A stretch of DNA of 64,000 nt from Streptomyces sp. NBC_01408 (GCF_026340255.1 NZ_JAPEPJ010000001.1:372001-436000); one strand, 5' to 3'. Numbered from the stretch's first letter, positions 50,915 through 59,970 are shown. Numbers and translations: made by a program. Notes: generated by a model not told the origin, from the sequence alone.

Positions 50915-51547
50915 ATTACCGGCAACCGGCAGACGAGCTGGGCGTTCGCCGACGCGTTTGTCGCCGAGGACGACGCTCTGCGATGGGCCCGCGACCGGTC
51001 CAGGGAAGCGGGCCTGCGCTCCGTCTCCCCCGGCACCGGGGCCGCGCTGCGCCTGCTGGCAGCCACCGCGGACGCCAAGGCGGTCGCCGAGATCGGCACC
51101 GGAACCGGCGTCTCCGGCATCCACCTCCTGCACGGAATGCGCCCCGACGGGGTCCTGACCACGGTGGATCCCGAGGCCGACCGGCAGGCCTTCGCCCGCC
51201 AGGCCTTCCGCGCGGCCGGTTTCGCGGGCAACCGCGCCCGCTTCATCCCCGGCCGCGCCCTCGACGTCCTGCCCCGGCTCGCCGACGGCGGATACGACCT
51301 CGTCTTCTGCGACGGAGATCCCGCCGAGTCCCTCGACTACCTCGCTGAATCGTTGCGGCTGCTGCGCCCGGGCGGACTCGTGTGCTTCGAGGGGGTGTTC
51401 TCCGACGGCCGTACGGTCGACTCCGCGGCCCAGCCGGTGGAGGTGCTCCGGGTCCGCGAACTGCTGCGCAGCGTCCGGGAGAGCCCGGCACTGGAGGCAG
51501 CGCTGCTCCCGGTGGGCGACGGGCTGCTGTGCGCCGTGCGGCGCTGA
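50915..51547 (+). CDS. O-methyltransferase with candidate ATT start
   Basis: SAM-dependent methyltransferase, 210 residues: EIGTGTGVSG motif I, TTVDPEADRQAFARQAF, FCDGDPAES, LRLLRPGGLVCFEGVF. Resembles catechol/caffeoyl-CoA-type family-3 enzymes such as Rv1220c, also divergent from sigE. AGGAGAGG lies 6 bases before ATT 50915 (MTGNRQTSWAF). The first standard codon upstream in frame is TTG 50885, with no Shine-Dalgarno sequence. Confidence 0.85.
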   Translation: MTGNRQTSWAFADAFVAEDDALRWARDRSREAGLRSVSPGTGAALRLLAATADAKAVAEIGTGTGVSGIHLLHGMRPDGVLTTVDPEADRQAFARQAFRAAGFAGNRARFIPGRALDVLPRLADGGYDLVFCDGDPAESLDYLAESLRLLRPGGLVCFEGVFSDGRTVDSAAQPVEVLRVRELLRSVRESPALEAALLPVGDGLLCAVRR

Positions 51548-51642
51548 GGACCCGTAGGAACGGGCGTCGGCACGGCCGTCGGAACGGCCCGTAGGACCGC
51601 CCCGTAGAAGACCGCCCCACCGCCCCTTGGGCCGCCCCCGCG

Positions 51643-52260
51643 TCAGCGCAGCAGGGCGAAGGTGAGGGCCGTCGTGGAGCCGAGTGCGGTGCCCGCGAGG
51701 AGCTGGGCGGCGGTGTGCGCCCGCAGGACCAGGCGGGACCAGCCGACGGCCGCGGCGACCGGGGCCGCAAGGAGCATCGGCGCGCCGAAGGCGATCAGCA
51801 GGACCATCACGGTGCCGCCGGCCACCGACATGTGCAGGGATATCTGCCAGCCGACCGTGACCAGCAGGGACGAGCCGAGGCCGACGAGCATCGCGACGAC
51901 CAGCGCGCTGACCTCCGCCGGGGCGCCGAGGGCGTACACGAGGGTGATCCCGGCGGCGACGGACACGAGGCTGAGCGCCATCGGGACGACCCGCTGGCGG
52001 CGCACCCGGATGTGCTGGTCGGTCAGTGCGCCCCGCCGGACGCCGAGCGCGATGATGCCGACCGGGATCGCCCCGCAGAACACGGCGGCGAGCAACCCCC
52101 AGCCGAGGCCGGCCCACGACCCGGTGCTGTGCCAGCCGATCAGCAGGAGCAGGGCCACCACGAGGTTCCCGGGCGCCAGGACGTCGGTGAGGACCCGGGC
52201 CGTCTTCTGACGCGGGGTGCAGTCGGCGAAGGCGGGCGGCGCGGGAGGGGCGAAGGTCAT
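51643..52260 (-). CDS. PAP2-type lipid phosphatase-like membrane protein
   Basis: 205 residues from ATG 52260 (MTFAPPAPPAF). Six or so membrane helices; the phosphatase signature is partly visible as SLHMSVAGG and SRLVLRAHTAAQLLAG, where the PAP2 family expects SxxSGH and SRxxxxxHxxxD. The final D is Q here, so activity may be altered. Possible role in undecaprenyl- or phosphatidate-phosphate turnover. Confidence 0.75.
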   Translation of the reverse strand: MTFAPPAPPAFADCTPRQKTARVLTDVLAPGNLVVALLLLIGWHSTGSWAGLGWGLLAAVFCGAIPVGIIALGVRRGALTDQHIRVRRQRVVPMALSLVSVAAGITLVYALGAPAEVSALVVAMLVGLGSSLLVTVGWQISLHMSVAGGTVMVLLIAFGAPMLLAAPVAAAVGWSRLVLRAHTAAQLLAGTALGSTTALTFALLR

Positions 52261-52347
52261 GTCACGGCTCCGGAGGAAGGGCGCGTCGCGCGGCGGAGAA
52301 GGCCGGCGGGGACGAAGCGACCGCAGACGGCGGGCCTGCGGACACAA

Positions 52348-52382
52348 CGCTGCCCCGGCCGCTCATCGCGGTCGGGGCAGCG
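52348..52382. terminator. Terminator after the DUF3117 gene
   Basis: CGCTGCCCCGGCCGC pairs with GCGGTCGGGGCAGCG (one G-T) around a short loop, between the PAP2 promoter side and the DUF3117 stop. Confidence 0.7.
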
Positions 52383-52420
52383 CAGAAATCTGTGAAAGTG
52401 CGGTCAGCGTCCTTGGGGGG

Positions 52421-52588
52421 TCAGCCGACGACCTTCTTCAGGGCGTCACCCAGGGCGTCCGCCTCGTCCGGGGTCAGCTCGACGACAAGCCGACCGCCGC
52501 CCTCGAGCGGTACGCGCATGACGATGCCCCGCCCCTCCTTGGTGACCTCGAGCGGGCCGTCGCCCGTCCGCGGCTTCATGGCCGCCAT
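52421..52588 (-). CDS. DUF3117 protein
   Basis: 55 residues beginning MAAMKPRTGDGPLEVTKEG and ending ADALGDALKKVVG; the highly conserved actinobacterial DUF3117 (like Rv1211), function unknown. ATG at 52588 has GGAAGGGGA upstream. A longer start at 52636 would include unlike sequence. Codes alone between terminators. Confidence 0.9.
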   Translation of the reverse strand: MAAMKPRTGDGPLEVTKEGRGIVMRVPLEGGGRLVVELTPDEADALGDALKKVVG

Positions 52589-52921
52589 GCTCGTTCCCCT
52601 TCCTGAAACCAGCTCATCGTCAGCCGACGGCCCCATTCAGGCGCCTAATACCCGGCATCGAACACATTGCTTCCCAGCCATTATCCCGCATGTCAGGACC
52701 CGATGACCAACATCGCTCGGGAACGCTTGTGCAACGCGCTCGACCAAAACCACTCATTTCGGGGACCCGCCTGCGATACTTCGCGGCTGCTCCTGGCGAA
52801 CGGCCTCCGCTTTCTTTGACGCACATCACATGTGCCGTTCCCGTCCGGTCCGCCATGCTGGCCCTTGCACCGGCCGGTACCGGCCGGTAGCCAAGCCCGC
52901 GACGAAGGGGGACCCCCTGCC

Positions 52922-53725
52922 ATGGCCGACAGCGTGCTCTACGAAGTGACCGACGGACTCGCGACCATCACGATCAACCGTGCGGACGCGATGAACGCCA
53001 TGAACACGGAGGCCAAGGTCGCGCTGCGCGACGCGGTCCAGGCGGCCGCCGGGGACACCGCGGTACGGGCCGTCCTGCTGACCGCGGCGGGCAACCGGGC
53101 CTTCTGCGTGGGCCAGGACCTCAAGGAACACATCGGGAACCTCGCGGCGGACCGCGAGAACGGCTCCTCGCTGACGATGGACACCGTCGCGGAGCACTAC
53201 AACCCGATCGTCCGGGCGCTCACCGAGATGCCGAAGCCGGTGGTGGCCGGGGTGAACGGCGTCGCGGCCGGGGCGGGCTTCGGTTTCGCGCTGGCGGCGG
53301 ACTTCCGGGTCGTCGCCGACACCGCGTCCTTCAACACCTCGTTCGCGGGGGTGGCGCTGACCGCCGACTCCGGGGTCTCCTGGACCCTCCCCCGCCTGAT
53401 CGGCGGCTCGCGCGCGGCCGACCTGCTGCTCTTCCCGCGCTCGCTCAAGGCCCAGGAGGCGTACGACCTGGGCATCGCCAACCGCCTGGTCCCCTCGGAC
53501 TCACTGCACGCGGAGGCCGAGTCGGTGGCCCGCGCCCTGGCCTCGGGCCCCACGGTCGCCTACGCGGCGCTGAAGGAGTCCCTGGCGTACGGGGCCTCCC
53601 GCTCCCTCCCCGAGGCCCTGGAGCGCGAGGAGGCCCTCCAGGCCCGCGCGGGGGCCTCCGCCGACCACGGCATCGCCGTCCAGGCCTTCCTCGCGAAGCA
53701 GCCGCCGCAGTACCTCGGCCGCTAA
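52922..53725 (+). CDS. Enoyl-CoA hydratase/isomerase (PaaG-like)
   Basis: Crotonase-fold enzyme, 267 residues: oxyanion-hole segments FCVGQDLKEH and VNGVAAGAGFGFAL, with AADFRVVADTASF. A PaaG-type isomerase or hydratase is likely; the catalytic glutamate pair typical of hydratases is not clearly present (the DSGVSWTLPRL region reads D). Start ATG 52922. Downstream is a perfect hairpin. Acts on CoA esters in the cytoplasm. Confidence 0.9.
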   Translation: MADSVLYEVTDGLATITINRADAMNAMNTEAKVALRDAVQAAAGDTAVRAVLLTAAGNRAFCVGQDLKEHIGNLAADRENGSSLTMDTVAEHYNPIVRALTEMPKPVVAGVNGVAAGAGFGFALAADFRVVADTASFNTSFAGVALTADSGVSWTLPRLIGGSRAADLLLFPRSLKAQEAYDLGIANRLVPSDSLHAEAESVARALASGPTVAYAALKESLAYGASRSLPEALEREEALQARAGASADHGIAVQAFLAKQPPQYLGR

Positions 53726-53732
53726 GAGCGTC

Positions 53733-53760
53733 CCGCGGCCGGGTACGCACCCGGCCGCGG
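53733..53760. terminator. Bidirectional terminator
   Basis: Perfect 12-bp stem CCGCGGCCGGGT / ACCCGGCCGCGG with an ACGC loop, eight bases after the enoyl-CoA hydratase stop and before the convergent tag gene. Confidence 0.85.
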
Positions 53761-53825
53761 CAGCAGGCCGCCTCACTCGGAGTCGAACCGGTCCCGGCCG
53801 GATGCCGGCGGCCCGCCGCGCCGGC

Positions 53826-54404
53826 TCAGGCCGGGTCGCGGGAGGCGCAGTCGGCCAGGTGGTCGTTGACCAGGCCGCAGGCCTGCATCAGGGCGTAGGC
53901 GGTGGTGGGGCCGATGAAGCGGATGCCGGCCTTCTTCAGGGCCTTGGCGAGGGCGGCGGACTCGGGGGTGACCGCCGGGACCTGCCCGATCGCCCGCGGG
54001 GCCGGGCCGGGCTCCTCCGGGGCGTGGGACCAGATCAGGGTGTCGAGCTCGCCCGGCTCCCACCCGGCGAGGACCTTGGCGTTGGCCAGGGTCGCCTCGA
54101 TCTTGGCCCGGTTGCGGATGATCCCCTCGTCGGCGAGGAGGCGCTCCGCGTCGGCCGGTCCGAACTCCGCGACCGCCGCGATCTCGAACGAGGAGAAGGC
54201 CTTACGGAAGGCCTCCCTCCGCCGCAGGATCGTCAGCCAGGACAGCCCCGACTGGAAGGCCTCCAGGCACAGGCGCTCGTACAGCGCGTCGTCGCCGTGG
54301 ACCGGACGGCCCCACTCCGTGTCGTGGTAGACGACGTAGTCCGCCGTCGCCAGCGCCCACGGGCAGCGCGGACGCCCGTCCGGACCCGCGACCGTGTCGC
54401 TCAC
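53826..54404 (-). CDS. tag: DNA-3-methyladenine glycosylase I
   Basis: Base-excision repair enzyme removing 3-methyladenine. 192 residues with the Tag signature CPWALATADYVVYHDTEWG, the helix-hairpin-helix region AFRKAFSSFEI/VAEFGPADAERLL, RNRAKIEATLANAK and FIGPTTAYALMQACGLVNDH. The zinc ligands include the N-terminal Cys and late His/Cys (HLADCASR). Start overlaps the DivIVA-like gene (ATGA), indicating coupling. Counterpart of Rv1210. Confidence 0.92.
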   Translation of the reverse strand: MSDTVAGPDGRPRCPWALATADYVVYHDTEWGRPVHGDDALYERLCLEAFQSGLSWLTILRRREAFRKAFSSFEIAAVAEFGPADAERLLADEGIIRNRAKIEATLANAKVLAGWEPGELDTLIWSHAPEEPGPAPRAIGQVPAVTPESAALAKALKKAGIRFIGPTTAYALMQACGLVNDHLADCASRDPA

Positions 54405-54778
54405 CGCTCACCGTGCTTGGTGAGGTCGACGTGGCCGTCCTCGTCCGCCGGGGCCGCAGAGGCAGCCGGGCCCGCGGAGGCCGCCGAGGCCGCCACGGCC
54501 GTCAGCTGGGCGATCCGCGCGTCGCGCTCGGCCAGCTCCGCCGCCAGCCGCTCCAGTACGTCGTCCACCTCGGCCATCCGGTAGCCGCGGGGCGCGACCG
54601 GCAGCCGCAGCGCGTCGATGTCGGCCCGTACGACGGGACGGCTCTCCGGCAGCCCGTCGGCGACCCGGTCCGGCTCCGCTTCCGGCAGGACGGCCTCCGA
54701 ACCGCCGCCGATCACCGCGAGGGTGACCGCCGCCACGACCACGACCAGCGCGATCATCAAGAAGAAGAACACGATCAA
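54401..54778 (-). CDS. Membrane-anchored DivIVA-domain protein
   Basis: 125 residues: an N-terminal membrane helix (MIVFFFLMIALVVVVAAVTLAVIGG) followed by the short DivIVA-type segment IDALRLPVAPRGYRMAEVDDVLERL and a coiled Ala/Glu-rich helix. Such proteins localise to curved or polar membrane. Cotranscribed with and coupled to tag; Rv1209 is the mycobacterial neighbour. Function unknown. Confidence 0.85.
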   Translation of the reverse strand: MIVFFFLMIALVVVVAAVTLAVIGGGSEAVLPEAEPDRVADGLPESRPVVRADIDALRLPVAPRGYRMAEVDDVLERLAAELAERDARIAQLTAVAASAASAGPAASAAPADEDGHVDLTKHGER

Positions 54779-54854
54779 CTCCCCTGAGAGACTCCGGCCA
54801 CCAGGTTAAGGTCGCTGGCGAGGCGCAAGGGCCGCCGAAGGAGGAAAGAGCAGG

Positions 54855-55715
54855 ATGCTGCGACTGGGCAGGCGCGAGTTCGACACCCACGAACCGGTGA
54901 TCATGGCCATCGTGAACCGGACGCCGGACTCCTTCTACGACCAGGGCGCGACGTTCCGCGACGAGCCGGCGCTGGACCGGGTCGAGCAGGCGGTCGCCGA
55001 GGGCGCCGCCATCATCGACATCGGCGGGGTCAAGGCGGGCCCGGGCGAGCACGTGGACGCGGCCGAGGAGGCACGGCGTACGGTCGGCTTCGTCGCCGAG
55101 GTCCGGCGCCGCCACCCGGACGTGGTGATCAGCGTGGACACCTGGCGGCACGAGGTCGGCGAGGCGGTGTGCGAGGCCGGGGCCGACGTGCTGAACGACG
55201 CGTGGGGCGGGGTGGACCCCAAGCTCGCGGAGGTCGCCGCGCGCTACGGCGCGGGCCTGGTCTGCACCCACGCGGGCGGGGTGGAGCCGCGTACCCGGCC
55301 GCACCGGATCGCGTACGAGGACGTGATGGCGGACATCCTGCGGGTCACGGTCGGCCTCGCCGAACGCGCGGAGGCCCTCGGCGTGCGGCGCGACGCGATC
55401 ATGATCGACCCGGGGCACGACTTCGGGAAGAACACCCGGCACTCGCTGGAGGCCACCCGCCGCCTGTCGGAGATGGCCGACACGGGCTGGCCGGTCCTGG
55501 TCTCCCTGTCCAACAAGGACTTCGTCGGCGAGACCCTCGACAAGCCGGTCAAGGAGCGCCTGCTCGGCACCCTGGCCACGACGGCCGTCTCGGCCTGGCT
55601 GGGCGCGCAGGTCTACCGCGTCCACGAGGTCGCGGAGACGAAGCAGATCCTCGACATGGTGCGCTCGATCCAGGGCCACCGCCCCCCGGCCGTCGCCCGC
55701 CGCGGCCTGGCCTGA
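54855..55715 (+). CDS. folP2: FolP2-type dihydropteroate-synthase homologue
   Basis: 286 residues of DHPS fold: MAIVNRTPDSFYDQGATF, GAAIIDIGGVKAGPG, SVDTWRHEVGEAV, LNDAWGG, IDPGHDFGKNTRHSLE, and the final HEVAETKQ. The loop that usually reads SFSDGG is SFYDQG, and other pterin-contact residues differ, as in mycobacterial FolP2, which lacks DHPS activity. A role in folate is therefore doubtful. ATG at 54855 with AGGAGGAAAGAGC. Divergent from the DivIVA-like gene. Confidence 0.88.
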   Translation: MLRLGRREFDTHEPVIMAIVNRTPDSFYDQGATFRDEPALDRVEQAVAEGAAIIDIGGVKAGPGEHVDAAEEARRTVGFVAEVRRRHPDVVISVDTWRHEVGEAVCEAGADVLNDAWGGVDPKLAEVAARYGAGLVCTHAGGVEPRTRPHRIAYEDVMADILRVTVGLAERAEALGVRRDAIMIDPGHDFGKNTRHSLEATRRLSEMADTGWPVLVSLSNKDFVGETLDKPVKERLLGTLATTAVSAWLGAQVYRVHEVAETKQILDMVRSIQGHRPPAVARRGLA

Positions 55716-55786
55716 GCCCGGAACGGCAGGGCCCCGAACGGCAGGGCCCCGGAACGGCAGGGCCCGGGCCCTGAAAGGCCCGGGCC
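55716..55786. repeat. Three tandem 16-18-bp repeats ending in a terminator
   Basis: GGAACGGCAGGGCCCCG-like units occur three times at about 55720-55765, followed by the perfect stem GGCCCGGGCC (55761-55770) / (55777-55786). It closes folP2 and the convergent LOG-like gene. Confidence 0.75.
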
Positions 55787-55792
55787 CCGGGG

Positions 55793-56551
55793 CTACTTGC
55801 CGACTTCCTTCGTCACCAGCGCGATCGCCTCGTCCACGTCGTCCGTGACGTGGAACAGGTAGAGGTCCTTCTCCGAGGCCTTGCCCTGCGCGATCACCGT
55901 GTTGCGCAGCCAGTCGATCAGCCCGCTCCAGTACGCCGTGCCGAACAGCACGATCGGGAAGCGGGTGATCTTCTGCGTCTGTACCAGCGTCAGCGCCTCG
56001 AACAGCTCGTCCAGCGTGCCGAGGCCGCCCGGCAGGACGACGAAGCCCTGGCTGTACTTCACGAACATCGTCTTGCGGACGAAGAAGTACCGGAAGTTCA
56101 GCCCGAGGTCGACGTGCTGGTTCAGGCCCTGCTCGAAGGGCAGCTCGATACCCAGGCCGACGGAGACGCCGTTGGCCTCGCGGGCGCCCTTGTTGGCCGC
56201 CTCCATCGCACCCGGCCCGCCGCCGGTGATCACCGCGAAGCCGGCGTCGACCAGCGCGCCGCCGATCCGTACGCCCGCCTCGTACTCGGGCGTGCCCGCC
56301 GCGGTGCGGGCGGACCCGAACACGCTGATCGCGGGCGGCAGCTCGGCGAGCGTGCCGAAGCCCTCGATGAACTCCGACTGGATGCGCAGGACCCGCCAGG
56401 GATCGGTGTGCACCCACTCGGAGGGCCCGGCGGAGTCCAGCAGCCGCTGGTCCGTCGTACTGCCCGCCTTGATCTGGCTCCGCCTCCTCAGCACCGGCCC
56501 GAGCTGCTGCTCCTCGGGCCGACGACGAGCGGACCCTTCGGGGTTGCCCAT
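55793..56551 (-). CDS. LOG-like Rossmann-fold protein (TIGR00730 family)
   Basis: 252 residues with GGGPGAMEAANKGA and the signature PGGLGTLDELFEAL of cytokinin-riboside monophosphate phosphoribohydrolase (LOG) family. Many family members hydrolyse nucleotide 5'-monophosphates. Substrate here unknown. ATG at 56551 has GGAGGGAGC five bases upstream; a longer reading from 56608 is less likely. Counterpart of Rv1205; next to dapE. Confidence 0.88.
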   Translation of the reverse strand: MGNPEGSARRRPEEQQLGPVLRRRSQIKAGSTTDQRLLDSAGPSEWVHTDPWRVLRIQSEFIEGFGTLAELPPAISVFGSARTAAGTPEYEAGVRIGGALVDAGFAVITGGGPGAMEAANKGAREANGVSVGLGIELPFEQGLNQHVDLGLNFRYFFVRKTMFVKYSQGFVVLPGGLGTLDELFEALTLVQTQKITRFPIVLFGTAYWSGLIDWLRNTVIAQGKASEKDLYLFHVTDDVDEAIALVTKEVGK

Positions 56552-56615
56552 GATGTGCTCCCTCCTGCTGATCGTTGGATCAGGGTAGGCGCACAAAGGT
56601 GACGGCAAGCGGAAT

Positions 56616-57695
56616 TCAGGAGGTCAGCCAGGCGCGGAGTCGTTCCTCGCAGTGCAGGATCGCCTTCGTCTCGACCCGCTCGTCGACCTTGTGGGCCAGC
56701 AGGGCGTCGCCCGGGCCGTAGTTGACCGCCGGGACGCCCAGCGCACTGAAGCGGGAGACGTCCGTCCAGCCGAACTTGGGCATGGCGCGGCCGCCGACCG
56801 CCTCCATGAAGGCCGCCGCGGCCGGGTGGGAGAGGCCCGGCAGGGCTCCGCCGGAGGAGTCGTCGACGACGAACTCGGCGATGTCGCAGTCCGCGAAGAC
56901 CTCCCGTACGTGGGCCAGCGCTTCGGCCGCGCTGCGGTCCGGGGCGTAACGGAAGTTGACCGTCACCGTGCAGGCGTCGGGGATCACGTTGTTGGCGACG
57001 CCGCCCTCGATGCGCACGGCGTTGAGGCCCTCGTGGTACTCCAGGCCGTCGATCACCGGCTTGCGGGGCTCGTACGCCGCCAGCCTGGCCAGGATCGGTC
57101 CGGCCGTGTGGATGGCGTTGGAGCCCATCCAGCTGCGCGCGGAGTGGGCGCGCTCCCCGGCCGTGCGCAGCAGGACGCGCAGGGTGCCCTGGCAGCCGCC
57201 CTCGACCTCGGCGTTCGAGGGCTCCAGCAGCACCGCGAAGTCCCCGGTCAGCCAGTCGGGGTGGGCTTCGGCGACCTTGCCGAGACCGTTGAGGTCGGCG
57301 GCGACCTCTTCCTGGTCGTAGAAGACGAAGGTGAGGTCGCGGTTGGGCTCGGGCACGGTCGCCGCGATGCGCAGCTGCACGGCGACGCCCGACTTCATGT
57401 CGGTCGTGCCGCAGCCCCACAGGACGTCGTTCTCGTCGAGGCGGGACGGCACGTTGCCGGCGATCGGCACGGTGTCGAGGTGGCCGGCGAGTACGACGCG
57501 CTCGGCGCGGCCGAGGTGCGTACGGGCGACCACGTTGTTGCCGTAGCGGTCCACGGTGAGGTGCGGCAGGGCGCGCAGCGCGTGTTCCACGAGGTCGGCG
57601 AGTACCTTCTCGTCGCCGCTCACGGAAGGAATGTCGACGAGCCGGGCGGTCAGCTCGGCGGCGTCCAGGGTGAGGTCCAGCTCGGATTCGGGCAT
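56616..57695 (-). CDS. dapE: Succinyl-diaminopimelate desuccinylase
   Basis: Lysine/peptidoglycan pathway enzyme that releases LL-diaminopimelate. 359 residues, M20 family: AGHLDTVP with the zinc histidine, GCGTTDMKSG with the bridging aspartate, FYDQEEVAAD with the catalytic glutamates, LLEPSNAEVEGGCQG, dimerisation domain, and late histidine region NYGPGDALLAHKVDE. ATG at 57695 lies only 7 bases from a TAGGGT -10, so the transcript is probably leaderless; an IS607 element sits immediately upstream. Confidence 0.94.
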   Translation of the reverse strand: MPESELDLTLDAAELTARLVDIPSVSGDEKVLADLVEHALRALPHLTVDRYGNNVVARTHLGRAERVVLAGHLDTVPIAGNVPSRLDENDVLWGCGTTDMKSGVAVQLRIAATVPEPNRDLTFVFYDQEEVAADLNGLGKVAEAHPDWLTGDFAVLLEPSNAEVEGGCQGTLRVLLRTAGERAHSARSWMGSNAIHTAGPILARLAAYEPRKPVIDGLEYHEGLNAVRIEGGVANNVIPDACTVTVNFRYAPDRSAAEALAHVREVFADCDIAEFVVDDSSGGALPGLSHPAAAAFMEAVGGRAMPKFGWTDVSRFSALGVPAVNYGPGDALLAHKVDERVETKAILHCEERLRAWLTS

Positions 57696-57702
57696 GGAAC
57701 CG

Positions 57703-57708
57703 ACCCTA
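57703..57708 (-). promoter_or_regulatory. -10 box of dapE next to the insertion element
   Basis: TAGGGT ends seven bases before the dapE ATG. The native -35 position (57726-57732) lies inside or beyond the tnpB end and does not match TTGACN. This suggests that the element displaced it. Confidence 0.5.
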
Positions 57709-57715
57709 ACCGTTC

Positions 57716-59363
57716 CTAGGGACTGAGTGGGACTGAGTCCTGTTGCCAGGACTGGTCTCCCTCAGCCGCGCGCCCCGGACGGTGTTGGGCGTGCTGGTTG
57801 CCCGCTTTCGCTCCGTGTCCGGGCTGCGCGCATCGTGTGCGTGGTCCGGGAACACGGGGTCGGGTTTCCTCACGTCCTCGGGTGTCCGGTTCGGCCTGGA
57901 CGGTCCGATGCCCGCGACGATCACTCCGGTCGTCGTGGGGCGGTGCCGTCCGTCGCCGGATCGGATGCCCGAGGGCGCGTCTGCCGATCGCGATGCTCGC
58001 GGCATCGTGCCGGGTCGTGGTGCGGTGGGGCGCTGTCATGGGTTTTTGCCAGTGCTGAGCGCCCCACATGCTGGTGTACGCGGGGTCGACCGCGACGATC
58101 GGCAGACCCCTTTCGGCTGCCATGGAGACGAGCCGTGCACGGAGTCTGGCGGTGGGGATGCCGGAGATCAGTTGCCGGAACTTCTTCTTCCGGCCGTGCT
58201 TCTCGCGGGTCTTCTCGTCGGTGAAGTCGAGGTCTTCGATGGCGATGGCCGTGACGCCGCACCGTTGTGCCCAGTGGAGGAGGCGGGTGATGGCGTGGCG
58301 GATCTGCGCGTCCCGGTGCTGGGCGGTTCCGGTGAGGTCGTAGGGGAAGCGGTGCGGTTCGCCGACGGGGTTGCCGTGGGGGTCGAGTCGCCAGGCGGCG
58401 AAGTGATCGGCGTTCGTGTCCACGCCGATGATGCCGTTCGCGCGTGCCGCCGGGAGGGAGATGGTCTGGACGGCGGGGCGGGTCCAGGCGGCGTCGAGGT
58501 ACCAGCGGCCGCGCACGGTGTCGTAGTGGACGCGGTAGGCGACAGCCCGGTCCGTAGACGTGCGGTCGCGCCACTCCTCGCCCCGGTGGGGGAACGCGAC
58601 GCGCGCCGTGAGTGTGTACCGGCCGCGCGGGCTGTTGGCGTACCCGGCGAGCGGGGTCGGCAGCTTGATGCTGACCTGTCCCTCGGGGGTGACCCGGATG
58701 GTCTCGTTCACCGAACCTCTTCCCGGACTCGCCGTCGGCTGACAGGAACCAGCGGGCGGCCTCCCACCGCTCCCGCCACTCAGGTTCCGTGAGACCGGCC
58801 GCATCCAGGTGGTGGCGGGTGTTCGCCGGTTTCCGGCCTCCGCGCACCACCCGTACCCGGCCCGCCTCACGATCAGCCGACACGGCTGCGTGCCGGGCCT
58901 CCAGGGATGCCAGCCGGCGGGACTTGGCAAACCACTCACGCTGCGACCGGTAGCCGCCGGGAGCGCGCTTGGTGCCGCGCTGTCCGACCGGGAGGGACAG
59001 GCGGTGGCGGAGCATGCGGATACCCGCATCAAGCCCGGCCAGGTGGGTGGCCTGAGCGCGGCGGGACAGTGACCACTGGTCATGCGTCGCTTTCGTGATC
59101 GACCCCGCCCACCGGGACGACGACAGCGGGGTCAGCTCGCGCTTGCGCCCGGCCCACGACTCATTGGAGTGCCCCAGGCCATCAGCACACCGGGCCTTGA
59201 GGTCACGTCCCGCCAAGGCGGCCAGATGCGCGGCGACCAGCCGCAGGACCTTCTCATCCTCCGACGTCAGAGCCTTGAGCCGGTCACGTATCGACACACC
59301 TGAGGGACCGAGGGCAACGAACGGCGTGGCGATTGTCCGCAGCCCTCTCCCGGGCTCAGCCAC
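57716..59363 (-). pseudogene. tnpB: IS607 tnpB-related gene with a frameshift near 58709
   Basis: N-terminal part (GTG 59363, MAEPGRGLRTIATPFVAL) reads cleanly to SADGESGKRFG, then a one-base shift near 58709-58712 is needed to continue as NETIRVTPEGQ through the nuclease half. RuvC residues remain in GVDTNADH, IAIEDLDF and RHDAASIAIG; no zinc-ribbon cysteines are seen, as in the TnpB-related group. The second half could start by itself at GTG 58711, with AAGAGG four bases before. Sequencing error, pseudogene or programmed frameshift cannot be separated here. Confidence 0.75.
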
Positions 59364-59958
59364 CCTGCGCCGCCGCTTCCAGGGCCTTGGCAGCCCGGTT
59401 CTTCGCGCCGCGGCGTCCGTGCAGGCGAGCACAGAACGAGGTGAGCACGTCCGTCATGTCCCGGACCAGGTCGTCATCGACCTCGCCGTCATCCAGCACG
59501 ACGAGACGGCGTCCGTGCGCGGACAGGGCGGCTTCGACCAGTTCCACATTCATCCACCCGAGGCGGTCCCTGTGCTCCACCACCACACAGGTCACATCAG
59601 GGTCGGCCAGCAGACGACGCGCCTTCGACCGGGAACCGTTCACACCCGAACCGGTCTCCGACTCGATCCGGACCACCCGGTGACCGGCCTTCGCCGCCCA
59701 CTGTGAAAGCCGCGTCACCTGACGCTCAAGATCCGCCTTCTGATCATGAGACGACACCCGGGCATACAAGCCGACACCACCCACCACCTCAGGTGCGGCA
59801 TGCGCCTCCACATTCACCAGGATCGTGCGCGGCCCGACCCGCTGAGCCGGTACCGGCAAAGTCCCCTCACGAAACCAGCGATACGCGGTCTGCGGATGCA
59901 CACCCTGCGCCTTCGCCCACTCCTTCAGGTTCACACCCACGACCGTAACCACACTCAC
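59356..59958 (-). CDS. tnpA: IS607-family serine recombinase TnpA
   Basis: 200 residues: N-terminal MerR-like helix-turn-helix (LKEWAKAQGVHPQTAYRWFREGTLP) followed by a serine recombinase domain with the catalytic serine in YARVSSHDQKADLERQ, and the arginine-rich EHRDRLG segment. This N-terminal DNA-binding order is typical of IS607. Overlaps tnpB by 8 bases. GTG at 59958. Confidence 0.92.
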   Translation of the reverse strand: MSVVTVVGVNLKEWAKAQGVHPQTAYRWFREGTLPVPAQRVGPRTILVNVEAHAAPEVVGGVGLYARVSSHDQKADLERQVTRLSQWAAKAGHRVVRIESETGSGVNGSRSKARRLLADPDVTCVVVEHRDRLGWMNVELVEAALSAHGRRLVVLDDGEVDDDLVRDMTDVLTSFCARLHGRRGAKNRAAKALEAAAQGG

Positions 59959-59970
59959 CCAAACGCACTA

